The notes beneath the pieces were generated by a model. That model was given only the letters and a program-made list of their open reading frames with translations, was not told the DNA's origin and ran no database searches. Positions 10,201 to 21,370 of a stretch of DNA of 64,000 nt are shown piece by piece. Where the stretch lies: the NCBI GenBank assembly GCA_004431415.1, contig QPMI01000637.1, positions 124,001 to 188,000 on the forward strand, read 5' to 3'. The position numbers were made by a program, and so were the translations under genes. Position 1 is the stretch's first letter, and every line of letters starts with the position of its first letter. The stretch is from Cyanophora paradoxa (lineage: Eukaryota; Glaucocystophyceae; Cyanophorales; Cyanophoraceae).

Positions 10201-13200
10201 TCTAAACATAAAACTGCAGGCGATGATGACAATGAGTTTGACAAGCGACGCGAAAATGTATGACGACCTTCGCAAGTTGTTGCTCACGCCGAAAATTTTC
10301 CACATCGCTTTCAAAGGGTCCCGTGGCGCTAACAGGCCACTGCTCATGCGTCTGTGGCTCCAGTTGGAAAGGTCAGTAGGCGAGTCTAGGGGAGAGGCCT
10401 ACCTGGCTGTTTCTAGAAGATTGCTTGGCGATCTAGCAGCGGCTGGTATCGATGAAGCAAAGAATTTGAACATCCACAACGGGGATTACCTCAAAAGCTT
10501 CGCTGAGTTCCTGCGGGAATGTGAAGTCTGGGGATCTTCTCGGGCCATCTATGAAGAGTTGTTGCAGTTTCAAAGGACTGCGTTCGGCGGATACCATTCC
10601 GAAACAATGCACACCATGTACTCTCTTGCTCGGGTCATTTACGAGGATGATCCTCAAATCGCACTACCTATTTTCAAAGAAGTGCGGTTCTGCACCTGCG
10701 CCTTTCGAGCTCGAGTAATTTTGTTTTAAACTCAAACACAGATCTATGAGCACCATGTTACTTCGTCGACTGCAAACACTCCGGCTGCAGTGGACGCTTT
10801 GCTATTCTACGGCAGATCGCGGTTTATGGTCGACTTGGACTTGACCGAAAGCAAAATGATTTTTTCAAAAGTACGTATACGTATTTCTAATCGCGATTTT
10901 CTGTTACTGACAAAAACAATGCCAAAAATAATCTCCGAAGGTCTTATTATTGCGAAGTCGATTATACGGCGAGAATAGCTGCGAAGCTGCAGAAGTGATG
11001 TTGCAGCTTGCAAAATGTCACAGGTACGAGACTGGATACCAGTACATGTATTTAAAAAGACAAGGCTCGCGGAGCAGATATGAAGGTGACTTCAAGACTG
11101 CAATGCGGCTTATTGAACGCGCATACGAAATCCAAAGCTCGCGCTTCGGCCTGAAGGTGGGCGCGCATCGGTATATGTGCGATCAGCTGAAATCAATGGC
11201 GACATTAATTCGAAAACAATTCGTGCAGAGTCCCACGGCATCCGACACGCGGCTTTATCACGCCAAATGTCTGAGAGAAGGGTTTGGAGACACTGAAGGA
11301 GCCATTAAAATGCTGCAAGACGTCGTCCGCGTTCGTGAAGACTGGTATGGAAGAGTTCATTCTCGCGTGGCCAGCGCATTGCTTGACTTGGGATCAATCT
11401 ACATGAAACAAGAGCGTATGCTGCGATCGATGAGCGCACGCATATATGCATATATACACAATGACACGTTGATCATTTATATCAGGATATCTGGAAGCAG
11501 CTAAATTAACAACAAAGCGAGCTGTCGACATTTACAAGGCTGGTGTGCAAGTGTGCGAGAAGCGTTTATATGTATATAATTGTAATTCGAACTCGCAGTG
11601 TACGGTGAAAGTCACATCAAGACAGTAGGAGCTGTGCTAAAGCTTGCGGATCTTGCGAAGTTCGAGTACCGTTGTTCCGAAGCGATTCCTCTTTACGAGC
11701 AAGTGCGTGTCGAAAAGCGAGATATCGTTGCACAGTCGACGTCTAATTATAATCACACGCACGTGCACGGTAGTGCCTCCCGGCTTACGTCAGGCACTAC
11801 GGCTCTGAGAGCTCTGAGGTCGCTTCTATATACGGTGGATTGGCAGATTGCTATCGGGATTCTAAGGAATGCCCAAACTTCCCCAAGGCGCTTGAGCTCT
11901 ACCATGCATCACTGCAAATTGAAGTGCGATTGGCGAAAACAGAGGTGCCATTCGGCTTTATCGATCCTGCATCTGCGCCTATCCAAGCTCCTGAAATCGG
12001 CCAACAGACGCACCGTCGACCTTTAGAGCTCTTTCGCTGCATTGCCAGGACGCACGCATTGATGGGCAACCTGGAGAAGAATCTCGAAATGCGCAAAAAG
12101 GTACGCGAGCTCGAGAAGACTCTGAAATAAATGTTCTCGGACGATGTATATTAATGACTTCCGACAGATTGCCGAACTAACAGCTCAGCTTCTGGGCCAG
12201 TCCCATCCAGACGTTGCGCGAAGTATGTGGGAAGTTGCGAAAGCGATGCTTCGCATGGAAAACTACAAAGGCGCGATCGAGCATCTCGAAAAAGCTCGGG
12301 ATGCGCAAGCTCTCTGTCAAAAACAGAAAGAAATGATGGGCGCGTATCTGGGCCTGCTCGCGTACTGCTATGTAAAAGCAGGTGGACTTAGGCATGCGTG
12401 CTTTTACGCCACTCAACAAGCTCGGATCAATGTCAAGGTCGGTCTTGCAAATTGATTCTAGATCTGCATACGTATACGCGGCTCTGTGAGTTCGACTCTG
12501 TTTGACTCCGAGCCCAAGGAACTCGGATCCAAATCTTTTACCGTATTTGTATCTGTGATGAACGCGATGACCTTGTCTGCTGAAGCTTTTGGAGAGTACG
12601 GAACGATGTACAAAGAATTTATGCCGAGGTGGGCATATCTACTTCAGGAAGCAGGTTTGAAAAATAATGATTGCTGTTTGGTTGATGGTGCAGTTTGGAC
12701 GACCGCTGATCATGATTGCTGACACAGATCCACGGAGACAGCGGATCACTCTCCAGGCACGCCTGGAAGCCCGGCTGCTCGCAGCTCGCGCCAAACTTGA
12801 AGCATGCAACCTCTTTGATGATTCCTTAGTTGATTTTGAGACGGTCATATCAGACTGCACAAAGGTCGGATATTTACTGAGTCACGTGATCATGATCATG
12901 ATTTATCTTTTGCAATCTCCTTATCAAAGACGGTTGCAATTGTTGCATGCGCAGATGCTAAAGCTCGGCGCTGCTGTACATGTACCTGCAGCACTAGCTA
13001 TAGCCGCAGCTGATGGCACGAAATTTGCGCTCCAGCAGACGCGAGCAATGGTGGGAAAGGGCGACTGCCTGCGTGCAAAGGCCGATGCACGCCGCTTCAA
13101 CAGCTCTGGAATGTTCGACTCACAAGCGCTCGAGGAGTTCTCTGCGGCATGTGGAATGTACCATAGGGCGCTTCTCCAAATCGAGCCTCAGTTACAGCGC

Positions 13201-14184
13201 TTGGAGCGGGACATTTGCGCAAGATCTAGTGACCCGCTGGCTTTGGACTCCATGGCAGCTGAGGCCTGTACTAGCGAAGAGCCGCTCGAAGTGTACGTCG
13301 CTCCCGACTGGAAAGACGCAATGAACAGCAAGGCAAACGCCTTGGTCGGTATTGCGCTCTGCCATGCGACTATTGCAACGCTGGATCTCTCCAGAGCTGC
13401 CGCTGATTCATCCCACGTGCACATGCACGCTTCTTGCTGCGGGGAATTCGAACAAGCCGCCGACCTTCACAGACTCGACGAGGTCGGCTTGCAGTCCTGG
13501 GCTGCTTTGAATACAGACCGATATCGATATTTAGCCAATATATTGCAGGCTCTTCGACTGAAAGCGTTCTGCTACGGCGAAGGCTCAATGCAAACAGTCC
13601 AAGTTCTGGTCTGCAAGGCACTCGTGCATGAAAAGCGAGGTCCGCATGCTTAATAGCTATAGCTATATGTTTGCTAACATGAACTAAACATGAATGTTTG
13701 CAGGCGATTCTCGAGAAGCTCTAAAGATTCTTCGTGCTGCCGAGAGCACGGCGTCCACATTTTCCTCTGTCCTCCGGCATTGGAGTATCTTGAATAGCGT
13801 GGACGCATCGATATCGCGATCGGAACATGCCAGCGCCATGCAGAGGCCCGCAGAAGCCCATTCTGCAAAAGCCCACGTGAACGCTGAGTATATTGGAGTG
13901 CGAATTTGCTTCGATGACAAGCTGCTATCCAATCCGCATCTATGCATGGCAGACCTTCTCTCGGCTATTGCGAGAGTTGATGCATCCCTTTCAAAGCCGA
14001 AAGCCGCTGAACTGCTTCAACAGGTGCGTGGGCTCGCTTATCTAGTAATATAAGGAGATATGTGTGATCATTATCCGTTTCACAGGCGTGCAACATATAC
14101 AACGATTACCGCCTTTGCGACGGCGCGCATCGCTTTCCATCCGTGGATGATGTCAATTCCCGCCTTCAGTTGGCCATGTCTTAG
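7248..14184 (+). CDS. Nephrocystin-3/TEP1-like NTPase with TPR repeats (multi-exon)
   Basis: Start ATG 7248, stop TAG 14182-14184. The N-terminal module reads KIFLSSTFR, DMGPERTTL, VFPRLRQKC, VDLRWGVTEEE, CLRQVDESRPYFF, LGERYGW and DRSVTELE, the order known from the region before the P-loop in NPHP3/TEP1-type proteins (DUF4062-like). It needs exons 7248-7341, 7397-7427 (31 nt), 7497-7565, 7635-7671, 7735-7793, 7866-7880 (15 nt), 7952-8075 and 8131-8376; all phases agree. The exon 8462-8715 holds the Walker A motif GEPGLGKT (8675-8698). A Walker B-like LIVVIDGVDHMD follows after 9114. Exons to about 10160 complete the NACHT-like region. From about 10220 on, helical kinesin-light-chain-like TPRs follow (for example GQSHPDVARSMWEVAKAML near 12200). 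GC is much lower than in neighbouring genes. In animals NPHP3 is ciliary; a ciliary role here is inference. Some junctions (after 8779, near 9060, and 11.4-13.7 kb) are uncertain. Confidence 0.8.
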
Positions 14185-14670
14185 ACGTACCCGCCTTCTA
14201 AATACATGTCGGCGTCCGTGTTGCAATTGGACGATCGCGATGGCTATGGAGAGGCCATGGCCATGGCCACGATCACGTACGAGCACGCGTACGTATACGT
14301 ATATATATATATATATATACGCGTACGTATATATACGTATACCTGCAGGGGGATTCGCGATCGGACGAGCCGGGATGGGATGAGAAGGGCCGGGGAAACG
14401 CGTACGAGGGATCTCAGATCTAGAGGGATCCGGATCTCTTATACCTTGAAATGAACTTGGTCGCTGAATTCGAACCCCTCGAGAAAAAAATTCATTGGCC
14501 ACGTGCACGCGCACCTGAGCTCCCCGGCCCGTCCCGCACGCTTGCTGACCAGACAAGCGCAGCCTCCAGGCCCCGCAATCGGGGGGCTGCGTTGGCCGCC
14601 CCAGTCGCATACCGACCCGTCCACCTCTGCCCGCATCGCGGTCGCCCTGCTAACGCGCCCCGCATCGCAG
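14185..14670. other. Intergenic; AT/palindromic tract
   Basis: Between the stop of the nephrocystin-3-like gene and the Ulp1/RING gene. 14286-14342 is a near-continuous run of overlapping TACGTA/GTATAC and (TA)n palindromes that could extrude as cruciforms. The last part (14571-14670) is shared with the left-edge copy and ends in CTAACGCGCCCCGCATCGCAG, a typical intron 3' end of this genome. An upstream exon of the next gene may therefore lie within this interval but was not identified. Confidence 0.5.
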
Positions 14671-16127
14671 GCCGGTCTCGAGTTCTACGTTGAAGGATTC
14701 AAGCGCCGCTGCGGCGGACTGCGCGGACTGTGACTGCGTCTTCGCGGACTGCTGAACGAAGCAGGACGACTTCGCGGACTGCGGCGTCTTCGTCCTCGAG
14801 TACATCGAGCGCTTCCGGATCCTCCAGGAGCCCCTCGTCCCCGCCCTCCTCGGCAAGAACGGCGCCCTCGCCTTCAGGGTGCCGTGCCCCCTGAGCCGGC
14901 CCCTGCGCCTCGCCTCTAGATCTCACGCCCGCGGCGCCGCAGAAGGAGGGCTGGTTCACGGTGGAGGACGTCATGCAGAAGCGGTCGGCGATCCAGGCGC
15001 TCATCGTGAGGCTGGTGCGGGGCTGGCGCGCGCGGGGCGTGGCGGGGCGGGGGTGAGGGCAGGTGCGGCGCAGGTGGGCGCAGAGGAGGCGGGGCGGCTA
15101 GAGCTGGAGGTGACAGAGGCGGCCAAGTACGTGGACGACGAGTTCAAGAGCCTCCACCCCGACCCCTCCCCCATCGATCGCGACGTCCATGGCCACGCCG
15201 ACGTTGCGTCGGAGGAGGAGAGGATTGAGGCCCCAGGCCTGATTGAGGGGCGGGCGGAGCGGGCGGCGCGGCGGAGCGCCGGGGCGGGCGGCAGCGCCGT
15301 CGGCCCGAGCTCGGACGGGGAGGCGGGGGCTAGCGTCTCCGGAGGGGGCGGCCAGGAGAGCCCCCTCCTCCGGCGGCGCCTCCTCGAGGCGGAGTGTGCC
15401 GCGGAGGCCGCCCGGGCAGAGGCCGCGCGGGCGCGCGCGGAGGCGGCCGAGGCGGCCACCGCCCGCGCGAGCCACGCGCGGGAGGCCGAGCGGCTCCGGC
15501 GGCAGCTCGCACAGGCGGAGAGCGCGGCGGAGGCGGCGCGGGCGGAGGCGCTGGCGGTGCGGGGGCGGCTGGCGGCGGCCGAGGTCGAGGCGGGGCGCGC
15601 CTCGAGGCAGAGCGCTAGCGCTCGAAGGTGAGACGGCCCTTTGGAATCCGCTTTGCCTCCCTCGTCGGTGCGGGCGGCAGGCCTCTGACGGCGTCGCAGA
15701 GGGCGGGGCTGGCGGCGCGGGTGGCGGAGCTGGAGGGGCGCCTGGCGGGGAGCCTGCCCGTCACGGCGGCCGCCCTGGCCGGCCTCTCGGCGGGGAGCTC
15801 GAGGCGGCGCAGGGGCGCCTCGCGGAGGGCGTGGGCGCCCTCGCGGCCGCCCTCGTCGCGGCGCGCGTGGCGGAGGCGACGGCGGCGCTGCAGCGGCAGG
15901 CGGACGAGGAGCGGGCGGCCCGCGAGCGCGCCGAGCAGCAGCAGGCGCTCTGCGTGGCCTGCCTGGAGCGCCCGCCCTCCGTCCTGCTGCTGCCCTGCCG
16001 CCACATGACCGTCTGCGACGGCTGCTACGACAGGCACCTCGCCGCCAGCGGCCGGCGGCCCCACTGCCCCTCCTGCCGCGTCCCCATCAACAAGAGGCGC
16101 TCTGTCCGCGGCGCCTTCCTTTCGTAG
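14671..16127 (+). CDS. Ulp1-like cysteine protease tail + coiled coil + C3HC4 RING
   Basis: After an acceptor at 14670, a frame near 14762 reads QDDFADCGVFVLEYIERF. This matches the Gln...Asp-Cys-Gly core of Ulp1/SENP (C48) proteases: oxyanion Gln and catalytic Cys. The exon 14943-15005 (KEGWFTVEDVMQKRSAI) resembles the C-terminal helix of that fold. The His and Asp of the triad were not found, and 14700-14760 holds degenerate GCGGACTG repeats with stops, so this part is incomplete or has lost an exon. From about 15065 a long Ala/Arg/Glu coiled coil runs to 15627, a 72-nt intron follows (15628-15699), then more coil and a RING: CVAC, LPCRH, TVCDGC, CPSC. The RING suggests E3 ubiquitin ligase activity. 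Fusion of the two parts is inferred from continuous splicing; they could be two genes. One junction near 15770 (frame change) is unresolved. Confidence 0.55.
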
Positions 16128-16598
16128 CTATAGGTATAGCTATTGCCATAGGCCGGAGCTTCGCTGAGGTATAGGTATAGCTATCGCTGAGAGCAGCTTC
16201 GCGGCTGGCGTTGCTTGCGATTATTGGATCCGATGATCGATGATCTCCCCTGGCTATCATAGTATATATATATATATACGTATAGCGTATACGTAGAATA
16301 TATAGGTCAACTTATAATGCCGGGCGCTTTAGGGCCTCTTCTATCTAGAAAACTCTATATAACTTCCTTAAAAGCTTCTTTTATCTCGAACGTTTTATTC
16401 GAATTCAGTCCCAGTTTCGAATTCGACGTTCTGTCTGCAGCCGCCGAGCTGGGGCCCTCATGATCAGCTGCAGGGTCTCTGCCCGCTGGATCTAGCATTC
16501 ATGCATGCAGAGCAAGCCGCTGAGCGACTAGTACTCACTTATTTAATTATTTATGATCATTGAAACTACTGCTGCGCTCTTAGGTAACTTGCAATCGG
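16128..16598. other. Convergent intergenic region
   Basis: Noncoding DNA between the RING gene (+) and the protease gene (-). It has repeated GGTATAGCTAT blocks at 16130-16190, a (TA)n/TACGTATA tract at 16262-16300, and the common TGATCAGCTGCAG. No gene or clear terminator was seen. Confidence 0.5.
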
Positions 16599-19377
16599 CT
16601 AGTAGAGGCGATCGAGGGCGCAGGATTGCGAGGGCCCCGGGGGCGCTTGGGTGCCGGGCTCCGTCTGCGCCTCCGGCTCCGCGGGTCCCTCCTCCTGGCC
16701 GCCGGGGGGGCCGGCCTCCTGGGCCCAGGCGTAGGACCAGGGGCCGAAGTCGCGGCCCCAGAGCGGCGCCCCTGGGCCTCCCCGGCCCGCCTCCACCTCA
16801 CGGAAGGCCGCCACGTTCTCCACGAAGCGCACAATCTGGGCGCGCGCGCGGGCTAATATTCAATAAATGAGGAAGAATTCAGGCGGAGCTTGAGCCCGTT
16901 TAGAGCGCACGTCGTCGGCGCGGGTGGCGAAGGGGAGGCAGAAGCTGCGGCGGAGGGCCTCGGAGCCCCACCACGCGAAGAAGCGCCGCGCGTGGGCGAG
17001 CGACGGCGCCGCCGCCAGCTCCGTCCGCAGCACGTGCAGCCGCCAGCCGGCGCCCTGCAGCTGCCGGCGCCCCGGCCGGAGGCGGCCCCGGGGTCAGCCC
17101 GCCGAGGCCGACGGCGGAGCTGGGCCGGGAGCGGGGCGGACGGAGAGGGGCAGCTCGGCGCCGCCGAAGTTCATGCCGACGACGCGCCCGGCGCCGTCCA
17201 GCAGCGGGCCCCCCGAGAAGCCGGCCTGCCCGCCCCGTCTCCCCCCGAGGGGCGGGCGCGGCGGCGGCCCACGCACCTCGGAGTAGGCGGAGTGGAGGAG
17301 GACCTCGCCGCCCTCCCACGCGAACGGCAGCTGCGCGCAGGAGATTAGAGCTGAATAGATCTAGGGACGAAGGGGATCGGGCGCCTTGCCGCCGCCGATC
17401 TCGCGGCGGAGCCAGGGGTCGGGGCGCCAGAAGGCGCCGGCGGTGCAGCAGGGCATGGCGGCGAGGGAGGGGAAGCCGACGGAGGCGACGGCCGCCCCGG
17501 GCTCCAGCGGCGCAGTCGACACCGCCGCCTCCTCCACGCACTCCTGCCTCCCCGCTCGGGGCGGGCGGGGGCGGGGCGGGGGCGGGGCGGGGCGGACGGG
17601 GAGGGCGGCGGGTTCGACGCGGAGGAGGGCGGCGTCGAGGGAGGCGCAGTAGCCGAGCAGCTCGGCCCCCAGGAGGGCGCCCCCCGCGTGCACCCGCACC
17701 TGCCCCCCCGCCTCAGGTCAGGTCGGAGGCTTCGAGAGCGCGTGCCCGGACTCGGGAGCGCGCACGGGGCCGCGGGGGGCGCCGTCGGAGCGGGCGAGGA
17801 GGGTGTGCGCGCAGGTCACGACCAGGCCCCGCCCTCGGTCGTAGAGCCACCCCGTCCCCGTCTCCCACGCCTCGCCCCCGAGGCCGCCGCCGGCCTTGCC
17901 CTGCCGCGCTCCGAGGTCAGGCGGCGCCGTCGGGCCGGGCCCGGGACGGGCTCGAGCGCGCGCGCCTCGCCGGCGCCGGGCTCAGCGGGCGCCTCGATGC
18001 GGACGATGAAGCCGGTGGGGGCGGCCTGCGCGCGCCCGCCCGCGCCCCGGCGTCAGCCGCAACCCACCGCGAGGGCGCTCCAGGACGAAGCGCGCGCCGT
18101 GCCCCGCCTGGCGAGGCGGGCGCCCTCCTCCGCCAGGCGTCCCACGCGGGCGCTCAGCTCCGCCTCCGCGAAGAAGGCCCACCGCGCCACCCCTTCGCCG
18201 CCTGCCCCGCCCGGCCCCGCCCCCGGCGTCAGGCGAGGCGCGCGCCGGCTCCTTCGGCGGAGGGCGCACGGCGTAGGTGCGGGCGGCCTCGGCGGGGCGG
18301 CCCGTGCGCTCGAAGGCGCGGGCGAGGAAGAGGAGGAGCCAGGCGCGGACGAGCCAGGGGGCCCCCCGCCCCCGCGCCACCTCCAGCACCACCTGCGCCC
18401 GGCGCGCGCTGAGCGGCGCCGGGGGCTCGAGCTAAGATGAAGGAGCACGGGTTCGAGGGCGGCGGCGGGGCCGTGGAGGGCGCTGCTGTCGAGGATGTGG
18501 AGGAGGCGGAGGAGGAGCCCCGCGGGGTCCGCCCCCGCGTCCCTCGCGATCTCCAGCGCCTCCTGCCCGCCCCGTCAGGGGGGGGGGAGAGGGGGGGTAG
18601 AGGCGCACGGCGCAGAGGTCGACGGCGGCGTCGGGCTCGCCGGACCAGAGGCGCGCCTGCCGGTCCCGCGCGCGGGCCTCAGCGGCCAGGGAGCCGGGGA
18701 GGCGTAAGGGGCGGGGCGGGCCATGGCGAGGTTCGCGAGGGCCTCGGCGGTGCGCAGCGACCGCGGGCTCCGCTCCCGCAGCTCCCCCGCCGCCCGCTGC
18801 GAGACGCGAGGGGGCGCCCCGCGCCCCAGATTCGACCCAAGGCTGGGGGGGGGGGAAGGTGGGAGGGGGGTACGGACCTCGAGGGCCTCGCGGGTCTGGG
18901 CCAGGTCCCAGGCGGCGCGCTCGAGCGCGCCGGCGCGCCCGGCCCCGGCATCCCCGCCGCGCCCCCTCCGCTGGGGCCGCTCGACTTGCTCGGAGGCCGG
19001 CTCGCTCGAGGGGGGTACAGAGGGGGGAATGGGGGGGCCGGTGGGGGGTACGGGGGTCGCGGCGGGGCCGGAGGAGAGCGGCCGCAGGAGCCCGCGGGGG
19101 GCGGCGCGGGGACAGCGGAGGCCGGCGGCGGCACCGCGACAGCCGCGCGCGAGCATTGCCCCCCTGGCTGCTCGGGAGCGTCAGGGCGGGGGAAGGAGGC
19201 CGGGGAGGGCGCCGGGAGCGTCAGGGCGGGGCGGATTAGAGCGGGGGGCGGTGCGGCATCCAGATGCGAGGCGACGCGGCGCACCTGTGCTGAAAGCAGC
19301 TCACACTCGGCCCGCTGCTGCTCGGCGGGGGCGCGCGCGGACCGGCCTCTGCTCTGAGCGAGATGTGAACGGAGCAT
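16599..19377 (-). CDS. TPR-like helical region fused to a trypsin-fold serine protease
   Basis: Read on the minus strand from an ATG at 19377 to a TAG at 16599. The first part is helical and TPR-like (for example ALERAAWDLAQTREALEV, DAAVDLCAVRLY, WLLLFLARAFERTGRPAEA), split by C-rich introns. After an apparent 42-nt intron near 18050 comes GFIVRIEAP and then a trypsin-like core with the triad in H-D-S order: His in LVVTCAHTLL (codon 17805-17807), Asp in SLDAALLRV (17634-17636), Ser in GFSGGPLLD (17214-17216). The tail includes FVENVAAFREVEAG and ends CALDRLY. Proteases with this motif spacing include HtrA/DEG and the peroxisomal DEG15/TYSND1 group; I cannot choose between them. The single-gene reading rests on phase-consistent splicing between the two halves. 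Strong GC bias and long Pro-rich segments at 18.9-19.2 kb make the 5' exons uncertain. Confidence 0.6.
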
Positions 19378-20055
19378 TGATGCCGGGCCAGTAGCTACAG
19401 GGGCGGCATGTGCATGGAGCAGCGCCGTTCGGCGACGCGACGCACCGGCTATATGCAAACTAAGCGCGTGTTCGGTCGGCGCAATGCATGCCGCGTGCAC
19501 GCGAACGAGGGGGCGCGCCGGAGGCTCAGCGTTCGCCTCTGCGCATGCGATGATGGCCACGCATCACCGCTGCAGGTCGGCCGCGCTTCGATATGCTGTT
19601 GATCCAACTGCGGGCTTCTGATCGACGCCGATCGGCGATTAGATGCTCCTGCTGCTATCGGCCGCGCTTCATGAATCGAAGGCACTCTGCACTTGTACCC
19701 CCGGAAAAGAGCTTTCAACTTCGCTAGCTGTGGCCAGCGTACGGTTCCAGCTGCATATCCCACGTCAGGCGGCCAACGGAAGAGTGCAGGAGCGAGCGGA
19801 CGTCGACTCTTTTCGCCCCTCCAGCCCGACCGCTTAGCTCCGCGATTGGAGCTAGCTACGTCAGCCTACATCTCTCCAGACCATCAGTCTTCAACTCCGC
19901 ACGTGCCGCTACACGGACGTTCGCGCAGTTGAGAGGGCGCTCGTTCGACAGGCCCGGAAGCGGAGCTGGCGGGTTGCTGTCGTCTGCTCCAAGCGGGCCA
20001 CACCGACAGCCGGCGACCGTGAAGGCGCCGGGGCGCTGCAGCCCCGGGCCACGCA
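19378..20055. promoter_or_regulatory. Divergent intergenic region (shared promoter candidate)
   Basis: 678 bp separate the divergent starts at 19377 (-) and 20056 (+). Composition drops toward 55-60% GC compared with both genes. No TATA box or initiator could be recognised with confidence. It carries the usual CTGCAG and TGCATGC palindromes but no repeats or convincing exons. Confidence 0.4.
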
Positions 20056-21331
20056 ATGCTCTCGGCGCCGAGGGCGGCCGGGCCGCCCGTGACGCCGGAG
20101 CGGCCGGCGTCGCTCGTGAATGTCGACGACAAGCTCTCCATTCTAGCGCACATCCTGGACCGGGTGCGCCGCTTGCACCGCTCCAGATGCGGAGGGGGCG
20201 CTCGCTCAGCTAGCTGCTGGCCACGCCGCGCCGCCCGCCCCGCCTCCGGCTCTGCTATGCGACGTGTGAGCTAACGCTTCCCCCGCGGCAGGCGGAGAAG
20301 CCGCCGCCGCCGCCGCCGCCGCCGCGCAAGCGGCCCGCCCGCCCGTCCGAGGGGGGGCCTGAGGAGGGCCCGCGCCGCCCCCGCCCCCCCGTGGACGCCC
20401 CGCCCCGCCGCCGCCCCGCCGCGCCCGCCGAGGCCTCGCCGGGGCGGCGAGGCCGACCCCCGGAGGCCGCTGCCCTCTCCGAGTCCTTCTCGTACGACGC
20501 CGCCTTCCACCCCCGCGCCCGCGACGCCTCCCCCAGCCCGCCGCCCTCCGCCCCGCCCGACCCGGGCCATCCCTCCGCGGCGTCAAGTTCGCGGACGCCG
20601 CCCTGCCGCCCGCCCCGCCGTCGGCGGCGGCGGGGCCGCCGCTGACGGCGTCGGCGCTGCTGCGGGCGGCGGTGCAGCAGGCGAAGCCGGCCTCGCTCGC
20701 CGCGCTGGCGCCCACCATCGAGGTCTCGCGGGAGCGCGGCCCCGGGGGCGAGGAGGAGGAGGAGGAGGACGACGGGGTCTTCACGCGCTTCGGGCGCGCC
20801 GCGAATGCGAACAAGAGCAGCCGCTCGGTCGGCCTCCCCTCCCGCGGCTCCAGCAAGGGCGGCGAGCCCGCGCCCCGCCGCCGCTCCGTGTCCGTCCCCT
20901 CCCCTCTCCCCGCGGAGCCCCGTACCCCTCTGACAAAGCGCTGCGCGTACCCCCCGCCAGGGACGGGATCTCGGAGATGGCGGCGCTGGCGAACGTGGCG
21001 ACGGCCGCCGTGGCCTTCAAGGCGCTGCGCCGCGGCTCCCTCGCCGGCGACTTCGTGCGTACCCCCGCGGCGCGGGATCGTCGAGGGGGTCGTACCCCTC
21101 CCCTGACCGGATGTTCCCGCCCCAGAACGCCAACGTGCAGGAGATCAGGGAGCGCATGGGCGAGAAGTGGGACAAGAAGGTGCCGCGTACCACCCCCCCG
21201 AGCGTCGCTCTCGCCCCCCTCGCCCCCCGCCGATCGCCGTACCCCCAGCGGGACCAGAAGGCTCTGAAGGCGGGCGAGCCGGAGCTGCACAGGCTGCACA
21301 AGGGGGAGTACCAGTACTACACGTGCGCCCA

Positions 21332-21370
<39 letters not shown>

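Noticed and set aside
18437-19357. Plus-strand 306-codon frame over the protease gene
   Set aside because: Gly/Arg-rich antisense shadow; the minus strand carries the catalytic triad and splice signals.
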